Origin: Eremochloa ophiuroides
Lineage: Eukaryota; Streptophyta; Magnoliopsida; Poales; Poaceae
Assembly (NCBI GenBank): GCA_038502445.1
Contig: JAHLJS010000006.1
Span: 27,324,946 to 27,388,945 of the forward strand
Length of the DNA stretch: 64,000 nucleotides
Direction of reading: 5' to 3'
Made by a program: the position numbers and the translations under genes. The notes below the pieces were generated by a model that was not told the origin of the DNA, made no database searches, and saw only the letters and a list, made by a program, of their open reading frames with translations. This document shows positions 33,476 to 45,286 of this stretch, piece after piece (within the stretch, counting starts at the first letter, position 1; each line of letters opens with the position of its first letter).

Positions 33476-34922
33476 CCTAATACTAAAGAGGCAAAGTTTC
33501 TCCCCTCTTTTTTGTCTGGAGTCCGGCTTCCTTTCGCTTGACGCCTTGACCCGTTCTGACTCTTTGTTAGCTGGGTCCGTCATTTGCCATCGTCATTGGC
33601 TACATTTTTGGAAACGTACGGGACTCCATCTTCATATTCCCAAATCGGTTGATATACATAGGATAGGAGTATATAACAAGGAAAATAATATAATTCCAAC
33701 TCTAGCCAGAGCACGCAGGTCGTTCGTGAGGACAAGAATCATGATGGTGACGTGGTGTGTCTGTGCCGAAGGGCGGTGACATGTCTCTGCCGAAGGACAT
33801 CGTCTTTGATGTGCTCACCAGGGTGCCGATGAATGCTCTCTGTATGTTCTGGAGCGTGTGCAAGGTGTGGCGCCCTCTTATCCGACTCGGCCTTCATCAC
33901 TGCACAGAGATCCCTCGGCGGTCTATACCTCATCATCCTGTTCTATAAGGCTCGGTGGCCACAGAAGGTGCAGGTGATGGACATGGAAGGCAACGTCATC
34001 AGGGAGTTTGAGGTGCAGGCGCTAGGCAAGGATGGCAACACTAACGTCTTGGGCTTGCTGTAGTTGGTGGCTACCAAGTGGCTCCACCTTATCTGCACCA
34101 ATGATGCGACGATCATCGATCTGGCTGCTGGGCGTGCATGTACTATCCGCACAGACACTCGGTTGGCCATTGGCCGCACTGCTCAGTCTGGCGCCTTCAA
34201 GGTCATCTGCCTCCATGATGCTTTGCGTCCTAGATCTGCAAGGTCGCTACTCGCTACGATCGTGGAGGGCCGCGCAGAGCCCCTGACATGGAGGCAAAGG
34301 TCGGGCCCTTCTCGCACAAACCATCTTACTAAATGTGAAGTTTGTGGTGCCTCTTAGAAGCAAATTAAGCCAGCGCTAATCTATTTGGATTTCTCTGATC
34401 AAAGGGGCATGCATTGTGGCCTTGTGGGTGTAGATTAGCTCAGCAAGGAATGGTGCTTTGTAGAGCTTACACCCAATATGTTGGCATGAGACTTGCAAAT
34501 GTTGCCCTCTTTGATCCTTTTATTTTTTTATTCTCTCTATCCTTTTTAGGTATTGCTTATTGTACTTCAGTAATGCTAAAGAATGAACCACGTGTTTACA
34601 GGATGATTTGAACTATTAGTTGAATAAAAGGGAATGATCTATTACGCAGATTAGAGAGGATCACATGTTTTTAAACAGGGCCCAATATTGGTAGGTTTAA
34701 AGCCTCCTATCAAACAGGCTTTGGTAAAAGAATAAACCCTGTGTTAGATGACTTGGACTGTTAGAGAGGAGACTTTGAACATACAAATATTGGACAACCA
34801 CTGCACATGTCAAACCAAGATTTAGTCTACTAAAAATGATATATATTACAAATTTAGGATCGACATAAGTAATGGACCATTAATTGTACATCCCGGTGCA
34901 ACGTACGGGCATGTTTTGCTAG
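33476..34922 (+). mobile_element. possible Helitron carrying an F-box fragment
   Basis: The left part reads CCTAATACTAAAGAGGCAAA, like the 5' ends of many grass Helitrons. The right end has CCCGGTGCAACGTACGGGC followed by TGTTTTGCTAG, that is, a short hairpin about 10 bases before CTAG, as Helitron 3' ends have. The expected A and T flanks are only partly met (G follows CTAG) and the 5' TC is not exact. No Rep/helicase is present, so it would be non-autonomous. Confidence 0.4.
33781..34354 (+). pseudogene. F-box protein pseudogene
   Basis: ATG 33781 opens a frame with an F-box pattern (LPKDIVFDVLTRVPMNALCMFWSVCKVWRPLI, given in parts: LPKDIVFDVL, RVP, VCKVWR). F-box proteins are substrate receptors of SCF ubiquitin ligases. 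A frameshift between about 33860 and 33890 moves the rest into another frame. That frame reads AFITAQRSLGGL, VQVMDMEGNVIREFE, a TAG at 34061, then LVATKWLHLICTNDATIIDLAAG, resembling the beta-propeller-like domain of grass F-box proteins. It stops at 34354. It is broken and short, so not functional. It is the only host-type coding sequence seen in the window. Confidence 0.65.
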
Positions 34923-35149
34923 GACATATGGACAACAATTAAAACAATATGGACAACAAGGAATGACTTAATCTTCAAAGGGATCCAACCATCAGTGAGC
35001 AGCCCCAAATCAATTTTTTAGAAGGAAATACTCTTGCTTATGCATAGGGTGATGTTAAGTCTGAATCATTAGTTTGAGGAATGGAATCTAAGCCTTTTGT
35101 AATAGAACTTTGTTCATTTTCTTTGTTCCTTAATTTTGTTGCTCACCAA
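34923..35149. other. unassigned sequence
   Basis: AT-rich; no gene or repeat recognised. It may be the U5 end of the LTR fragment that follows. Confidence 0.4.
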
Positions 35150-35751
35150 GTATCGCCTCCTCCTTGGAGACAAGCTCTTCAAGTAGCTTAAGCCTTGCTC
35201 TACTACTTTTACTAGCTACTACTAAGTCCTATGAGAGGGTAGAGAGGAATAGCCCAAGTGTGGTGTGTGTGAGGCATGGGAGGCCTCCCCTCTATTTATA
35301 CAAGTGCCCGAGGTCGGTTTGGCGGAATATTCCCGAATACATCGTTGCACCGCCTTTAGGACTTGAATGCCAAACCACCATAGAAGATTGGGCCTAGGCC
35401 ACGGCCATGGGGGTGCGCCCATGCCCTGGGTGGGCTGCATCGGCCCCATTCTTTTCTTGTGGTTGGTTTGTTGGGCTTGAAGCCTGGTGGTGAGGTGTGT
35501 TGGCCTAGATAAGTCTCTTGATTGGGCTCGTTTGGCCATTTGCTTGATATGGTGATTCTGCGGTTTCTCAAATGGTGCCTTTTTGACTCGATTCCCTTAT
35601 ATTTGGTATTATTTCCTTAAAAGTGACGCTTCTACCAATTCAAGTGGAATTTGGGCATTCTTAAATGTATATTTGTGTATAAGTATTTAATTCTCCCCTT
35701 TTTGGTGTCTAATTGGTGGTAGAAATGTGTCACTAAGGACCACGAACAACA
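35150..35751 (-). mobile_element. Athila-like 3' LTR fragment (family E)
   Basis: On the minus strand the LTR would start TGTTGTTCGTGG at 35751, just after a purine tract AAGCTTGGGGGA (35752-35766). A TATA-like TGTATAAATAGAGG is at about 35289-35302. CG-rich near-palindromes (GGGCCTAGGCC near 35389) occur in its U3. The left end is not defined. Confidence 0.55.
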
Positions 35752-36060
35752 TCCCCCAAGCTTACCCTTTGCTCATCCTTGAGCAAAAGCTAAGTTTGGT
35801 GTTAATCAGGAGTTGCTACCATGCCGATTACATTTAAAAAATGTCATGTATATAATGAACTTCCGCAATTTGAATAAATTGGCATAGTACTTACCTTATA
35901 TTGTCTTGTTGCTTGTGGGCCTTTTTTACTTTCTCCAAGTCTTTGGTTGTTTCAAGATAGAATAGCTCCATAGTCATGTTCTTGTTATTTTCATCTTATA
36001 TGAACTAGCACATAGTTTATATGAAATGTTCATAATATGTTCATGCTTGTTCTGGATCGT
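35752..36060 (-). mobile_element. internal 3' end of the family E element
   Basis: Begins with the polypurine tract and an inverted pair (TTTGCTCATCCTTGAGCAAA), the same layout as A and A'. The remaining bases are noncoding and then give way to an LTR piece in the other orientation. Confidence 0.5.
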
Positions 36061-36800
36061 TCATATGATTTACTTGAGTAGGATTAAGATTAGGATGGTG
36101 GTTTATTGTTCCTTTGGGTTTGCCCATACTCTAGTTCGGCACGCCATAGGGTTGGAGTCCTAGGGGGTATGGGTAGTTTCCTTGTATGCGAGCGTGGTGC
36201 TCGGGTGCACGGGAGCCTGCGGATATGATGGTGCTCTATGGTTGAGGGGTAGGCGGCAGGTGGTGACAGCCCTGTTCGTCTCTCGTAATCTCCCACGTTC
36301 GGGTATTCATGTAGAAGTTCATAAAATCCCTATGTCTTGGTAGATCAGGCCTTGGGAACTCCCCATCCATCCTAGTTAATTCTTAGTCTTAGTATTGTAA
36401 CTTGTATGATTAACTATTCATTGCATGGCTATATTAGAATAATAACCTACTCATTAGGATTATTCTTTTATTATTTCTCTTACTTTATTCCTTAGAGGTA
36501 GTCCAAGAGTGTGTGTCCACTATATGCAAATCACCGTTAACCCCTGCATTAGACTTTATTTATTATGTATACATAAAGGTATTGATGTATATTCAGGCCA
36601 GTTTCTTATTGCTACTACCTTTCTTTGGGAAAAATATAAATAGCAATACCCTGATAATATTTCCGGGCCAAATGCTACAACGATAGATCCGTACGTTTGC
36701 GGATAACTTCTGTAATTGTTAATACCTATGAGTTGGCATTCCTTAGTATCACTGCTAGGATATCCCAATCCTAGTAGCGGTGCTAAGGGATGCCAACAGG
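36061..36800 (+). mobile_element. truncated Athila-like LTR (R-U5 part), plus orientation
   Basis: Contains GGTGGTGACAGCCCTG and a late block (AGCAATACCCTGATAATATTTCCGGGCC..GCTACAACG..CGTACGTTTGCGGA), both with counterparts in the LTR of B (4987 and about 5370-5440). It ends GGGATGCCAACA at about 36800 and is followed by a poor primer-site-like sequence GGTGGTATCGTCGGGAA. The U3 is missing. Confidence 0.6.
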
Positions 36801-36861
36801 CATTCCTTGGTGGTATCGTCGGGAATAGATCAAAAGTCTATTTTATGCAATGACGCTAAGA

Positions 36862-37330
36862 AATGCCAACAATCACCGACTTTAGCATCGGGGGTACCAA
36901 ATATGGATTGGTTATTGTTCATGATTATTCCCATTTCACTTGGGTATTTTTCTTGGATGATAAGTGCCAGGTAAAAGAAACAATGAAGACCTTTACTAGA
37001 AGAGCATAAAAAGAATTCGAGCTTCCCATCAAGAAAGTGAGATGCGACAATGTTTCCGAACTCAGGAATACCCATGTTGATGAGTTTCTTGATGAAGAGG
37101 GCATCAAGCATGAATTTTTAGTTCCATACACCCCTCAACAAAATGGTGTAGTAGAGATGGGTACAAGACATCGAACCTCTTTTGAAGTGACGCCGTCAAC
37201 GCCGCTTGCCATGCAATCAACCTGCTCTACCTACACAAGAAGTTGTAGAAAACCTCATATGAGCTGCTTATTAATAACAAACCCAAGGTGTCTTACTTTA
37301 GAGTGCTTTGGTGTAAGTGTTTCATACTTG
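36862..37330 (+). pseudogene. pol: copia-type (Sirevirus-like) integrase fragment
   Basis: Read across stops, the frame keeps the order GLVIVHDYSHFTWVFFLDDK, CDN-SELRNTHVDEFLDEEGIKHEF and PYTPQQNGVVE, the integrase core with the second Asp region and the catalytic Glu region of Ty1/copia integrase. The usual N-x-T/R-T-L helix after VVE is damaged. Neither protease nor RT adjoins it, so it is an isolated captured or relict piece inside Athila-type LTR debris. Confidence 0.75.
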
Positions 37331-37376
37331 TTGACATTTCTTAATGTGATCACCAGAAATAGAGTTAGACTCTATC

Positions 37377-37392
37377 TCCGGCAATGACGCCA
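37377..37392 (-). other. primer-binding site (tRNA-Asp type) of a minus-strand LTR
   Basis: The minus strand reads TGGCGTCATTGCCGGA, 13 of 16 positions like the tRNA-Asp complement. It lies next to an LTR end GTCAACCA at 37400. Confidence 0.6.
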
Positions 37393-37399
37393 AAAATGC

Positions 37400-38183
37400 T
37401 GGTTGACATTAGTTAAGTGTCACTTGGTTAATTACTTAGCCACCTCTCTTTAACCTATGTCTCTCACAATAACTAAGTTCTCATCCTTAGCATGAATATA
37501 AGAGACATGTTTGGATACTACCTAGAATAATACTAAGTAGTTATTACTAATACAAGTGACTAGAAAGAATATAATTAATCATAATCCAAAGTATCTACAA
37601 GCGCACAAATAATGTACCATAGTAGCATTGTACCCTAGAGTATTCCAGGGTTGTCGATTTGTATTTTACCACTAAAGGGACTAGCATTGATTAGAAAATA
37701 GATAGATCTCATATGCACATGCACTAGAGAGATAACTATGTGTGCTCAATTTACTCATAAGGGTTAAGTCCTAAGATAAATAATGATAATGATAAAAGTA
37801 AATGATCAATCCATATATAATATAATGTAGTTCACTTAGAGGACTCTCTATCTAGGCACTAGCATGGATTAGGCAGAAGCACAAGAATATGCCTAAGTCA
37901 TTCTAAACTCTATTATCAAAGTTATACTTAGATTTGTGCAATTATAGCAATCATAGTGAGAATACTTTATATCTAAACATACGGGAATATTACTAAGGAA
38001 AAGATCAAAAACGGAGCAAGACTTTTATAGTAATAGTACATTCCTACTATCCCTACACTCGAGGAGTGGACTACAAAGGATTCAACGGGAGTATCACATC
38101 CGTGATCTACCACATGGTCTGTAATTAGGGTGCATTCACAAACAAACAACATCTAAGCACCATGCTTACATGTCGTCGGTCAC
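37400..38183 (-). mobile_element. Athila-like 5' LTR fragment, minus orientation
   Basis: Starts TGGTTGACATTAG next to the primer site and continues until it is cut by the Sirevirus S3 at 38184. It holds the late-LTR feature of this superfamily reversed (TATTCCAGGGTTGTCG..). No gene. Confidence 0.55.
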
Positions 38184-40228
38184 TGAAAGGACCGGATAGG
38201 TTAGAGGGGGGTGAATAGCCTATAAAAATTTATACAAAGAACTAGACCACAAGTTAGCAATTAACAAAGCGATGCTAAGCACTAGCTCTAGGCTATCCTA
38301 TATAAGCCACCTAACACAAATATACTACACAAGTGAATATGCACACAAGCGCAAGAAACCCTCACTTTGATCTAATAGTTAGAGCACCTAAACAAGAATA
38401 TAAGTGCAAGAGAGAATGATCAAGAGAGAGCTATATCACCGAGAAGAGTAGAGGTTGATCCAATCACCGAGAGATAATCAAAACGAATGACAAGTGATCA
38501 ACCAAGAGAATGCCAGAAGACCAATCATCCACTCGATGGTGGAGAAGAGAGAACACTCGATTTTTTACCGAGGTTCACGTGATCGCCGTCTCGCTACTCC
38601 TCGTTGTGGCACCGGTCTTCCTTGGTGGATTGCGAGCTAGGCTTCACACGCCAATCCTTCACCGGGAGCCGCTCACCAACACAAGAGAAGTGGCTTTCAA
38701 CCACGGGCAATCCACTAATGTCGGTTTTGGCACTCCACCAGGGAATAACCGCAAGAACCCCTCACAATTAACACTTCGGTGTGGGCTTGAACAATCACCA
38801 CTCAACCTCAACAACGGAATCACCTCCAAGCCGCTAGGGACATGGCAATGCCCCAAGAGAATAAGAACTCAGCAATGGCTTGCTCTCAAGTGCTCTAAAC
38901 TGCAATCCACTAGCAATGATGCTCTTGAGGATCACTTAACTCACAAACATGACAAAAAATGAACAAGTGAGTGAGTGGAAGGCTAGAGAGTGCTCACAAG
39001 TGTATGGCAATGAATTAAATGTGCAAGACAGTCACCAAGTGACCAAGGAAGGAGTATAAATACCCCTAAATGCACTGCTAGCCGTTACCCACTGAAAAAC
39101 AGCCGTTAACACTCTTTTTCACTCATCGAACGCTACCGTTGGACCAAACACCAGCGTTCGATGCTCGGATGCTCGCCACGTGTCAACAGGATTCAACCAC
39201 AGTCGCTGAATCACAACGGCTAACTGCTCGTGCCACTTCAACCAACCATCGGACTGGACAGCGTCGGACTAAACGTTCATGCCGTCCGACACTTCCAGAG
39301 AGCACGCAGAGATGAATTAATTCGTTGGACGCTGTCCGACACCTTGCGTCGGACCAAGCCTTAGCGTCCAACACTTTGAACTTCAGTTTCCAGTCACTGC
39401 ACCAGAGCGTGAACACGGCACGCCACGCCGTCGGACTGTGAACTCATGGTCCAACGCTCACCCTTCTCAACTCGTCAGACTGTCCGACTCTCATAGTTGG
39501 GCAGCCCACAGAGCAACCGTTGGACTCTACAGGTCAGTGCGTAGGAGTAAAACTTTCCAGCGTTCGACGCCTAGCGAATTTACGCAGAGAGCTCCCGAAA
39601 TGCTCGGACGGCGTCTGACGTCCACCGTCGGACCAAACCAAACCGTCCGATGCTATTACACAGTGAATCAGTACACAAGGAGACCGTCGGACCCTGGCAG
39701 AGAATGGTCCGACGCCCCAGCTCTCAAGCGTCCGACGCTCAAAACTCAGTGTTTTCAAGTTAGATTTTCACCCCTTGCTTCTATGTGCTAACACTCAAGG
39801 TTTTCAACACTTGTGCACGGTGTGTTAACATTTTCAAAACAATTTTCAAGGGATTCTAAGTTGATCACTAGGTTGAGTTAGATTCAATGCAATGAAATGC
39901 AACCTAGAGCACTTGAAGGTAATCCAAACACTTAGTTCTCCCCTTAGTAGTCGGCTATCTATTCTAAATGTGATCAGACCCACTTGGTGTCTTGATCACC
40001 AAAACAAAAGCCTACTTGGGGTTATACCTTTGTCTTCAAGCCTTTTCTTTTCACTTGATCAACTTCATTTGATCCACCATATACTTGGTCCATGGTTGAG
40101 CCACCTTGATCATCACCATCATTTTGCTCATCACTCCATGGATGGGACAACCTAATCTTGCCAATACTTAGCAACTTTGGTTAGTCCTTGGGGTGTCACC
40201 AATTGTCAAAACCAAACTAGAGCTTCCA
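38184..40228 (-). mobile_element. 3' LTR of Sirevirus-like element S3
   Basis: On the minus strand it starts TGGAAGCTCTAGTTTGG at 40228, right after a polypurine tract, and ends ACCGGTCC..TTTCA at 38184. 2045 bp. The motif array is at 39110-39740 and the TATA-like box at about 39053. The left flank GTCAC (38179-38183) would be the target duplication; the partner is beyond the window. It is most like solo LTR 2. Confidence 0.88.
39110..39740 (-). repeat. CGTCGGAC/GTCCGACG motif array in S3 LTR
   Basis: About fifteen recognisable copies, several decayed by C-to-T or G-to-A changes (CGTTGGAC, CGTTCGAC, CATCGGAC), as expected if the CpG sites were methylated. Confidence 0.8.
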
Positions 40229-40451
40229 ATCTCCCCCTTTTTGGTAATTGATGACATCCTATACAAAGATAAGAGTTAAGTTGGTTTTTGAACTTGTGAG
40301 CTTGTCTAAACAAGATTATCATATTTTTGGAATGGACAAACAACACAAATTCGGTTTGCTGGCTATTTAGCTTCCTCTACATATGTGCATGAGTTTGGAT
40401 TTAAAAGCTTGCACATATGCATAATAGAGAGTAAATTTCCACCAAGATGTG
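40229..40451 (-). mobile_element. 3' internal end of S3 with polypurine tract
   Basis: Reversed match to 700-930 of S1. The minus strand ends CCAAAAAGGGGGAGAT before the LTR. It is interrupted at 40451/40452 by element A'. The remainder of S3 is outside the window. Confidence 0.8.
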
Positions 40452-41876
40452 TGTTGACACCAAAAGTGGCAAACGGATATACCGCAAGCGTACGGTAGTC
40501 AATGTAGCTTTCACCGGGAGTATTTCAGGTATCATATTTTCCACGGGGAATATGAAGTGAACTAACCAGGTTCAAGGCCGTCAGATAGTGATCAAAGGAT
40601 TTGGTGATCAAAAGGGGGTTAGGATATAGGTATAGGGAGGTTCTATGTAGCAAACGATATCTGGTCTTGGCTTTCTAAGTATAAAGAGGTTTACCACCTC
40701 CTCCCTTTACAAGAGGCGATAGGCAAAATAGGAGGAGATATAACTCCTCCCGAGGTGACTATGCAGTTGTGTTGATGCCCTGCCGTTTTAATAACTTGTC
40801 TTACACACGTGGTGGGATACTAAGACCAGACAAGGCTGTCACCACTTGCTGGCACCCACAAACAATCCGTGTGACAAGCTGCCTACACTGGTAAGTTATA
40901 GTCTAGACACCACGTCTACAATATACTTACTACTCTAATCTTAGGTAGAGACTAGAGTACTTCACTAAGTAAAGCAATGTGCAAGTAAAGCATGTATATA
41001 CTTAAAGTACCAGAACCAGAATATCAAATACTAGAAGGACTCAGATGGAAAACTTACTAGAAGCTTGCATCCGCTGAGGTACACCTTGGAGAAGACTCCC
41101 GACAGGCCCGGGGCTTTCTTCTGAAGACTTTCCTCACTCTCTTCCCTCTTATTCTAACACTAAAGCTACTAAAGTAGTCTTTCTCTCTATGATAGACTTG
41201 ATACTTTATTCCCTTGATGTCTAGAGTGAAGGACTAGGGGTTATTTATAGGGGGATGAAGGGAAGTGCCATGTCATCAATCCATGTGCCTTTCCACCTTG
41301 GCCCTTGGATAAACCGTCCTTGAAACCGCCTCAGATGAACGGTGTTGATCAAACCAGCACGTGTGAAACATGCAGGAAGGCGATGGAGCATGGCGGTGGC
41401 CTGACCCCACCATGGGTGGGTCGGCCGACCCCCTATGATAGGTAGGCCCAGCTAGGTGTTGTCCCCACCAGTCATAGAGCATGGCTGTGTACTTGATTTG
41501 TTGGTATTTGTCGGTTCACGCCTTGATCCATGTGCTTTGAACTTCCACCGTTGATTGGAAACACAACTTTGATCGGATGGTGGAATTGAGCTGAGTGGGA
41601 TGTCACATGGATCGTGCCTTGTCAGTAGAGCCCTGGTAGGCCCCACATGTAGGTTGGCCGACCTGCATGTGGGCCCTCCAGGTGCTCCACTCTCTTCTTG
41701 GTACTTTTATACTTTGAAAACACCTGGTTTGAGTGCCTGCAAACAAATACTAACATGTACATGTGGAACCAAGTTAATTGTACCTAAGTCACTACATGTT
41801 TGCTTCTTTCTTTCCTGAAAAGAGTGTTTTGTTGACGGCTATGATGGTAGAAAACAGGGTATAAATACAGTCAACA
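40452..41876 (-). mobile_element. element A' 3' LTR
   Basis: 1425 bp, TGTTGACACCAAAAG...ACAGTCAACA. A TATA-like TATAAATAACC lies at about 41242-41251 on the minus strand. Reversed, its U3 matches the B LTR over several hundred bases (GCACGTGTGAAACATGCAGGAAGGCG and its complement in B), so A, A' and B form one family group. Exact palindrome GTCGGCCGACC at 41420. Confidence 0.88.
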
Positions 41877-42167
41877 AGACTCCCCCACACTTAAGTCTTT
41901 ACTCGTCCCCGAGTAAAGGTTAGAAAGAAAGGTTGATAAGACATATCCAAGATAGTGGTGAACAAAGTATTCATTTAACACATAGCTTATACCAGTGGGT
42001 TATGTGGCATTGTCTAGCATATATCCTTGGGATGTTGAGAAATGGAATAACTCTCAAGGCAAAGTCATCTTACTTTTTAACTTCTCAGTACTTAGAATTT
42101 TTTATATTAGTTTCAAAAAGAAAGCACATAGTTCATTCTTACTCCTCAAATAGTACTCTTAAGTCGC
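41877..42167 (-). mobile_element. polypurine tract and 3' noncoding end of A'
   Basis: The minus strand reads CTTAAGTGTGGGGGAGTCT before the LTR (41877-41898), then noncoding sequence collinear with 3449-3811. No gene. Confidence 0.7.
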
Positions 42168-43791
42168 TGTTGACGGTCGCTAACACCCTATTTTACCATC
42201 AACATTTCACCCATAATCAAGGTAAAACCACATGAAAAGCAAAGAACCCACCTTGAAACTTACCTAGTTCCACATGTCCTTGGAGAAATATTGTGTATGT
42301 AGGAGAAATGGTGAAACAAGGCAAAAATGAAGCATGGCAAGATACCTCTGCACCTCAGCTGCCACGTGGGAGCCAAAGGGGGGCGCCCGCCCTGTCCAAA
42401 GTGCCAAATGGCACTGGCCACCTCACTGATCCGTGTGCCAATCTCCCAAATGGTCTGTGGCACGTTGAAACATCATCAATGGCTCAGATACAAGGCACGG
42501 GGATCCGGTGGCCCTATCAACAGGGCACCCGCCCTATCAAATTTGGGTGCCACGTCCACAATCTGAGGGAAGGTGTCCAGGAGCCATCTACACCATCAAT
42601 TGAAGTCAGTTTTCATCCAACGGTGATCAAGTGAAGTGCCATGGATTGAAGGGCCCACATGTCATCCTCCCAGGGGTTGCAAACCGCCTTTCCAAGGCAC
42701 AAACCGACCATGCAACTACCATAGGGGAGGATGGAGGGTCGTTGGATGCAAGGCGGTGCATCCAACCGGGCGCCCGCCCCCGTAGGGGGCGCCCACCCTG
42801 CCGCTTCGCGCCACCGCCTTCCAGCAAGCCTACAAGTACCCCTGGTGCACTCCTACACTATAAATAGGGCTAGGATCCTCACTTGTAAGGGAAAACACGT
42901 AGAAACACGAAGCAACACTTAGTAGCACACAAGAAATACTAGAGAGTAGAGTGCTGGAGAGAAGTCGAGAGAAGGAAGAAGTCTGTGGTGGAGCCGGGCT
43001 TGTCGGCGACCTTCTCTGCGGTGTTCTTCACTCTTATCGGTATTAAAGATCCCCTTCTTGATTTACTATTGTTTTACTTCAAGTAGCTCTATACTTGCTC
43101 ATTGCTTGGTTAGAGTGCTCTAATTCCTTGGCCAGAGTTAGAGTAGTAAGTTTTATAGATTAAGCGAGGTGCTTAGGCTATAACTTACCCTTGAGTGCCG
43201 CTAGGCCCACGGATAGTAGTGGTAGGTGCGAGGTGGTGACAGCCCTAGGATCCTCTGTATTCCACCACGTTCGGCCTAGTATCCGGTATAAGCATAGGAC
43301 TTCACGACGTACGGTGCCTAATCAGTCGAACCCCGGCGAGTTTAGAACTTTGCGTGTCCCAAGTATAGCAGTCTCTTTGGTATAACAATCATTAGATCTT
43401 TTACTGAGATAGAGTTCTCCCCTAAAACTCCAGAGCTACCTAGTGCGTGTTTTCACCTTAGTTATACTTCATTGATTTATCCTTACTAAGGTTATTATCC
43501 CCATCTAGATCCTTGATTATCATATCCTTGGAATCACAAAACCCCGCCTTCCTTTGGAAAAATATAAATTCGACACCTGGTACTCCTAGGTAAAGTTCTA
43601 CACGATAGTTCTGTGCACTTGCAGAATCCCATCACCTATCCTTTAGAGCTACCCATAGCCTTTTTAGCCAACAACCACATACTTTGAGCATAGGGATTGA
43701 CAAACCCCGTGATTGCGTTGAGAAGTATTGTTACCATTGCTAGAGGATGGATTTGGCTACCTCCTTTTGATAGCGTTAGTAACTGTCAACA
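42168..43791 (+). mobile_element. Athila-like solo LTR (family F)
   Basis: 1624 bp, TGTTGACGGTCGC...AACTGTCAACA. Flanks GTCGC (42163-42167) and GTCAC (43792-43796) are a target duplication with one CpG transition. The surrounding A' sequence is collinear with A (near 3740) when the LTR is removed. A TATA-like CTATAAATAGGG is at about 42859-42870. The U3 is rich in GGGCGCCCGCCC-type palindromes. No internal region. Confidence 0.9.
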
Positions 43792-45286
43792 GTCACTCAA
43801 TTGTATATGATTCCTTACCAAGGCAAGCTTGAGAATGCCTTCTTTGTTTTATCCTACATCTATCGGGCTTATGTGTAGTTCAAGTAGGGATAAACATGGC
43901 AAGCATACTTACATTGCATATATTGTAAAATCAAAACAAGGATCCAAGAAGAAAAATGTCATAGACCTAGATCAAGATGTGCAAGTGTGTGGAAAATGGT
44001 AAACTATAATGCTCCTTGATTTGAGATGATCTTTCTCTACTTTGTTTTGGGACATGGTTCTCATTTTTCTTTTCTTTTCTTTTTATTCATGAGCCTGGAC
44101 TTGCTCATATATTTTTCTTTTCTTTTCTTTTTGCATAGCCTTTTGTCTCTTCTTCCAAATTAACTAAGAGAGATATTTTAAAACTTTATCACATGGAGCA
44201 TTTATTTGGTGGAAATGAAAGGCATGTTGTTGCGTGCTTCCAGTGTAAAAGCAGCATATATATGCGGTGTGTACATGATCTTGATCTTTGGACTATGACA
44301 TACTTCTAAACAAGGGTCAACAAGGTTTGATCGAACTCAAAGCAATTGCAAGTAGCAAGATTAGAAGGGGTTTCAAACATGATGATCATACATGGCTTTG
44401 GTAGGAATTCTCTTACTATTGAGGAGTAAGTGACACTATGGTTTTGTGGTATTTTTCAGAAATAAACTTCTAAGTACTTTGAATGGAAAAGTGTGAGTCA
44501 TGAGCCAAGAGTTATCTCACATTTATCAATATCTTAGTCAATATGATTTCCTATCAAGATATTTACCCACAAGCATAGGCATATGCATAGATTTGAACTT
44601 TGTGTCACCCCTACTCTTCAAATGTCATGAATTTTATCTCTTTTATTTTAGGATGCAAGTATTCAAATTTTTATTTTCATTTTTATTGAAGAACAAAGAA
44701 ATAAATTAAGGAAATGTACGATTCGAGAGGGAGGAAGAGTGCAAACCAGTCAGGAAGCATACTCTCGCTGCAGGGAGTCTGGCTGGTGGGTCCAGGCCCC
44801 AATGGTGGGGTCGGCCGACCCCACCAAAGGGCCGTTGTCCCTTCCATTTGAATCTCCTCGTCTCGAAACACACTCCAGCACAATTGTTTTCTCATTGGGC
44901 TTCATTTTGTGGGTCGTTTGACCCATTTTGTGTGACCTTTTTTGTCCTGTTTGATCCAGCGAACGTGCCGTGCATCGTGACATGTTCAAAATTGCTGTGA
45001 GAGCTATTGAGGGGGTCGTTCGACCCCCCCACACTTGGTTCTTTTCATCTGGTGACACAGGAACAGAGAACAACATCAAGTGCAGGTGTTCTGCTGGTGG
45101 CAACACACCAGCAAAACGCAGAAGCATTTTATTTAACTTCTTAGAACTGATGTAGGCATGATTACAATTGTAAAAATCAAAACTTTGAAAAGGGAAATCT
45201 AGCTAGTGCCTACTTCATTCTAAAGAAATCCTAATCTAAGGAGAAGATGGATTTAGGATGTTCTCTTGGTCAATAGCATTGGCCAT
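43792..45286 (-). mobile_element. 3' noncoding region of A' (resumed)
   Basis: Collinear with A at 14138-15524. It contains the folded block (44050-44150), palindromes (GTCGGCCGACC at 44810; GGTCGTTCGACC near 45014) and an internal purine tract (minus strand CCAAGTGTGGGGGGG, about 45024-45038). No gene. Confidence 0.7.
44050..44150 (-). other. candidate structured RNA block in A' 3' region
   Basis: On the minus strand AGAGAC and GGCTAT (44150-44135) face a weaker partner (AACCATGTCCC, 44059-44049). The interior has G/A tracts on both sides of one hairpin ATGAGC-8 nt-GCTCAT (44089-44108). This matches the second hairpin of B; the first is missing. Confidence 0.45.

Noticed and set aside
33781..34354. 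Functional F-box gene
   Set aside because: Frameshift after the F-box, a TAG at 34061 and a short C-terminal domain; no intact frame covers it.
37400..38183. Sirevirus LTR extending left of 38184
   Set aside because: The start TGAAAGGACC at 38184 and the tRNA-Asp-type primer site at 37377 show two different elements meeting here.
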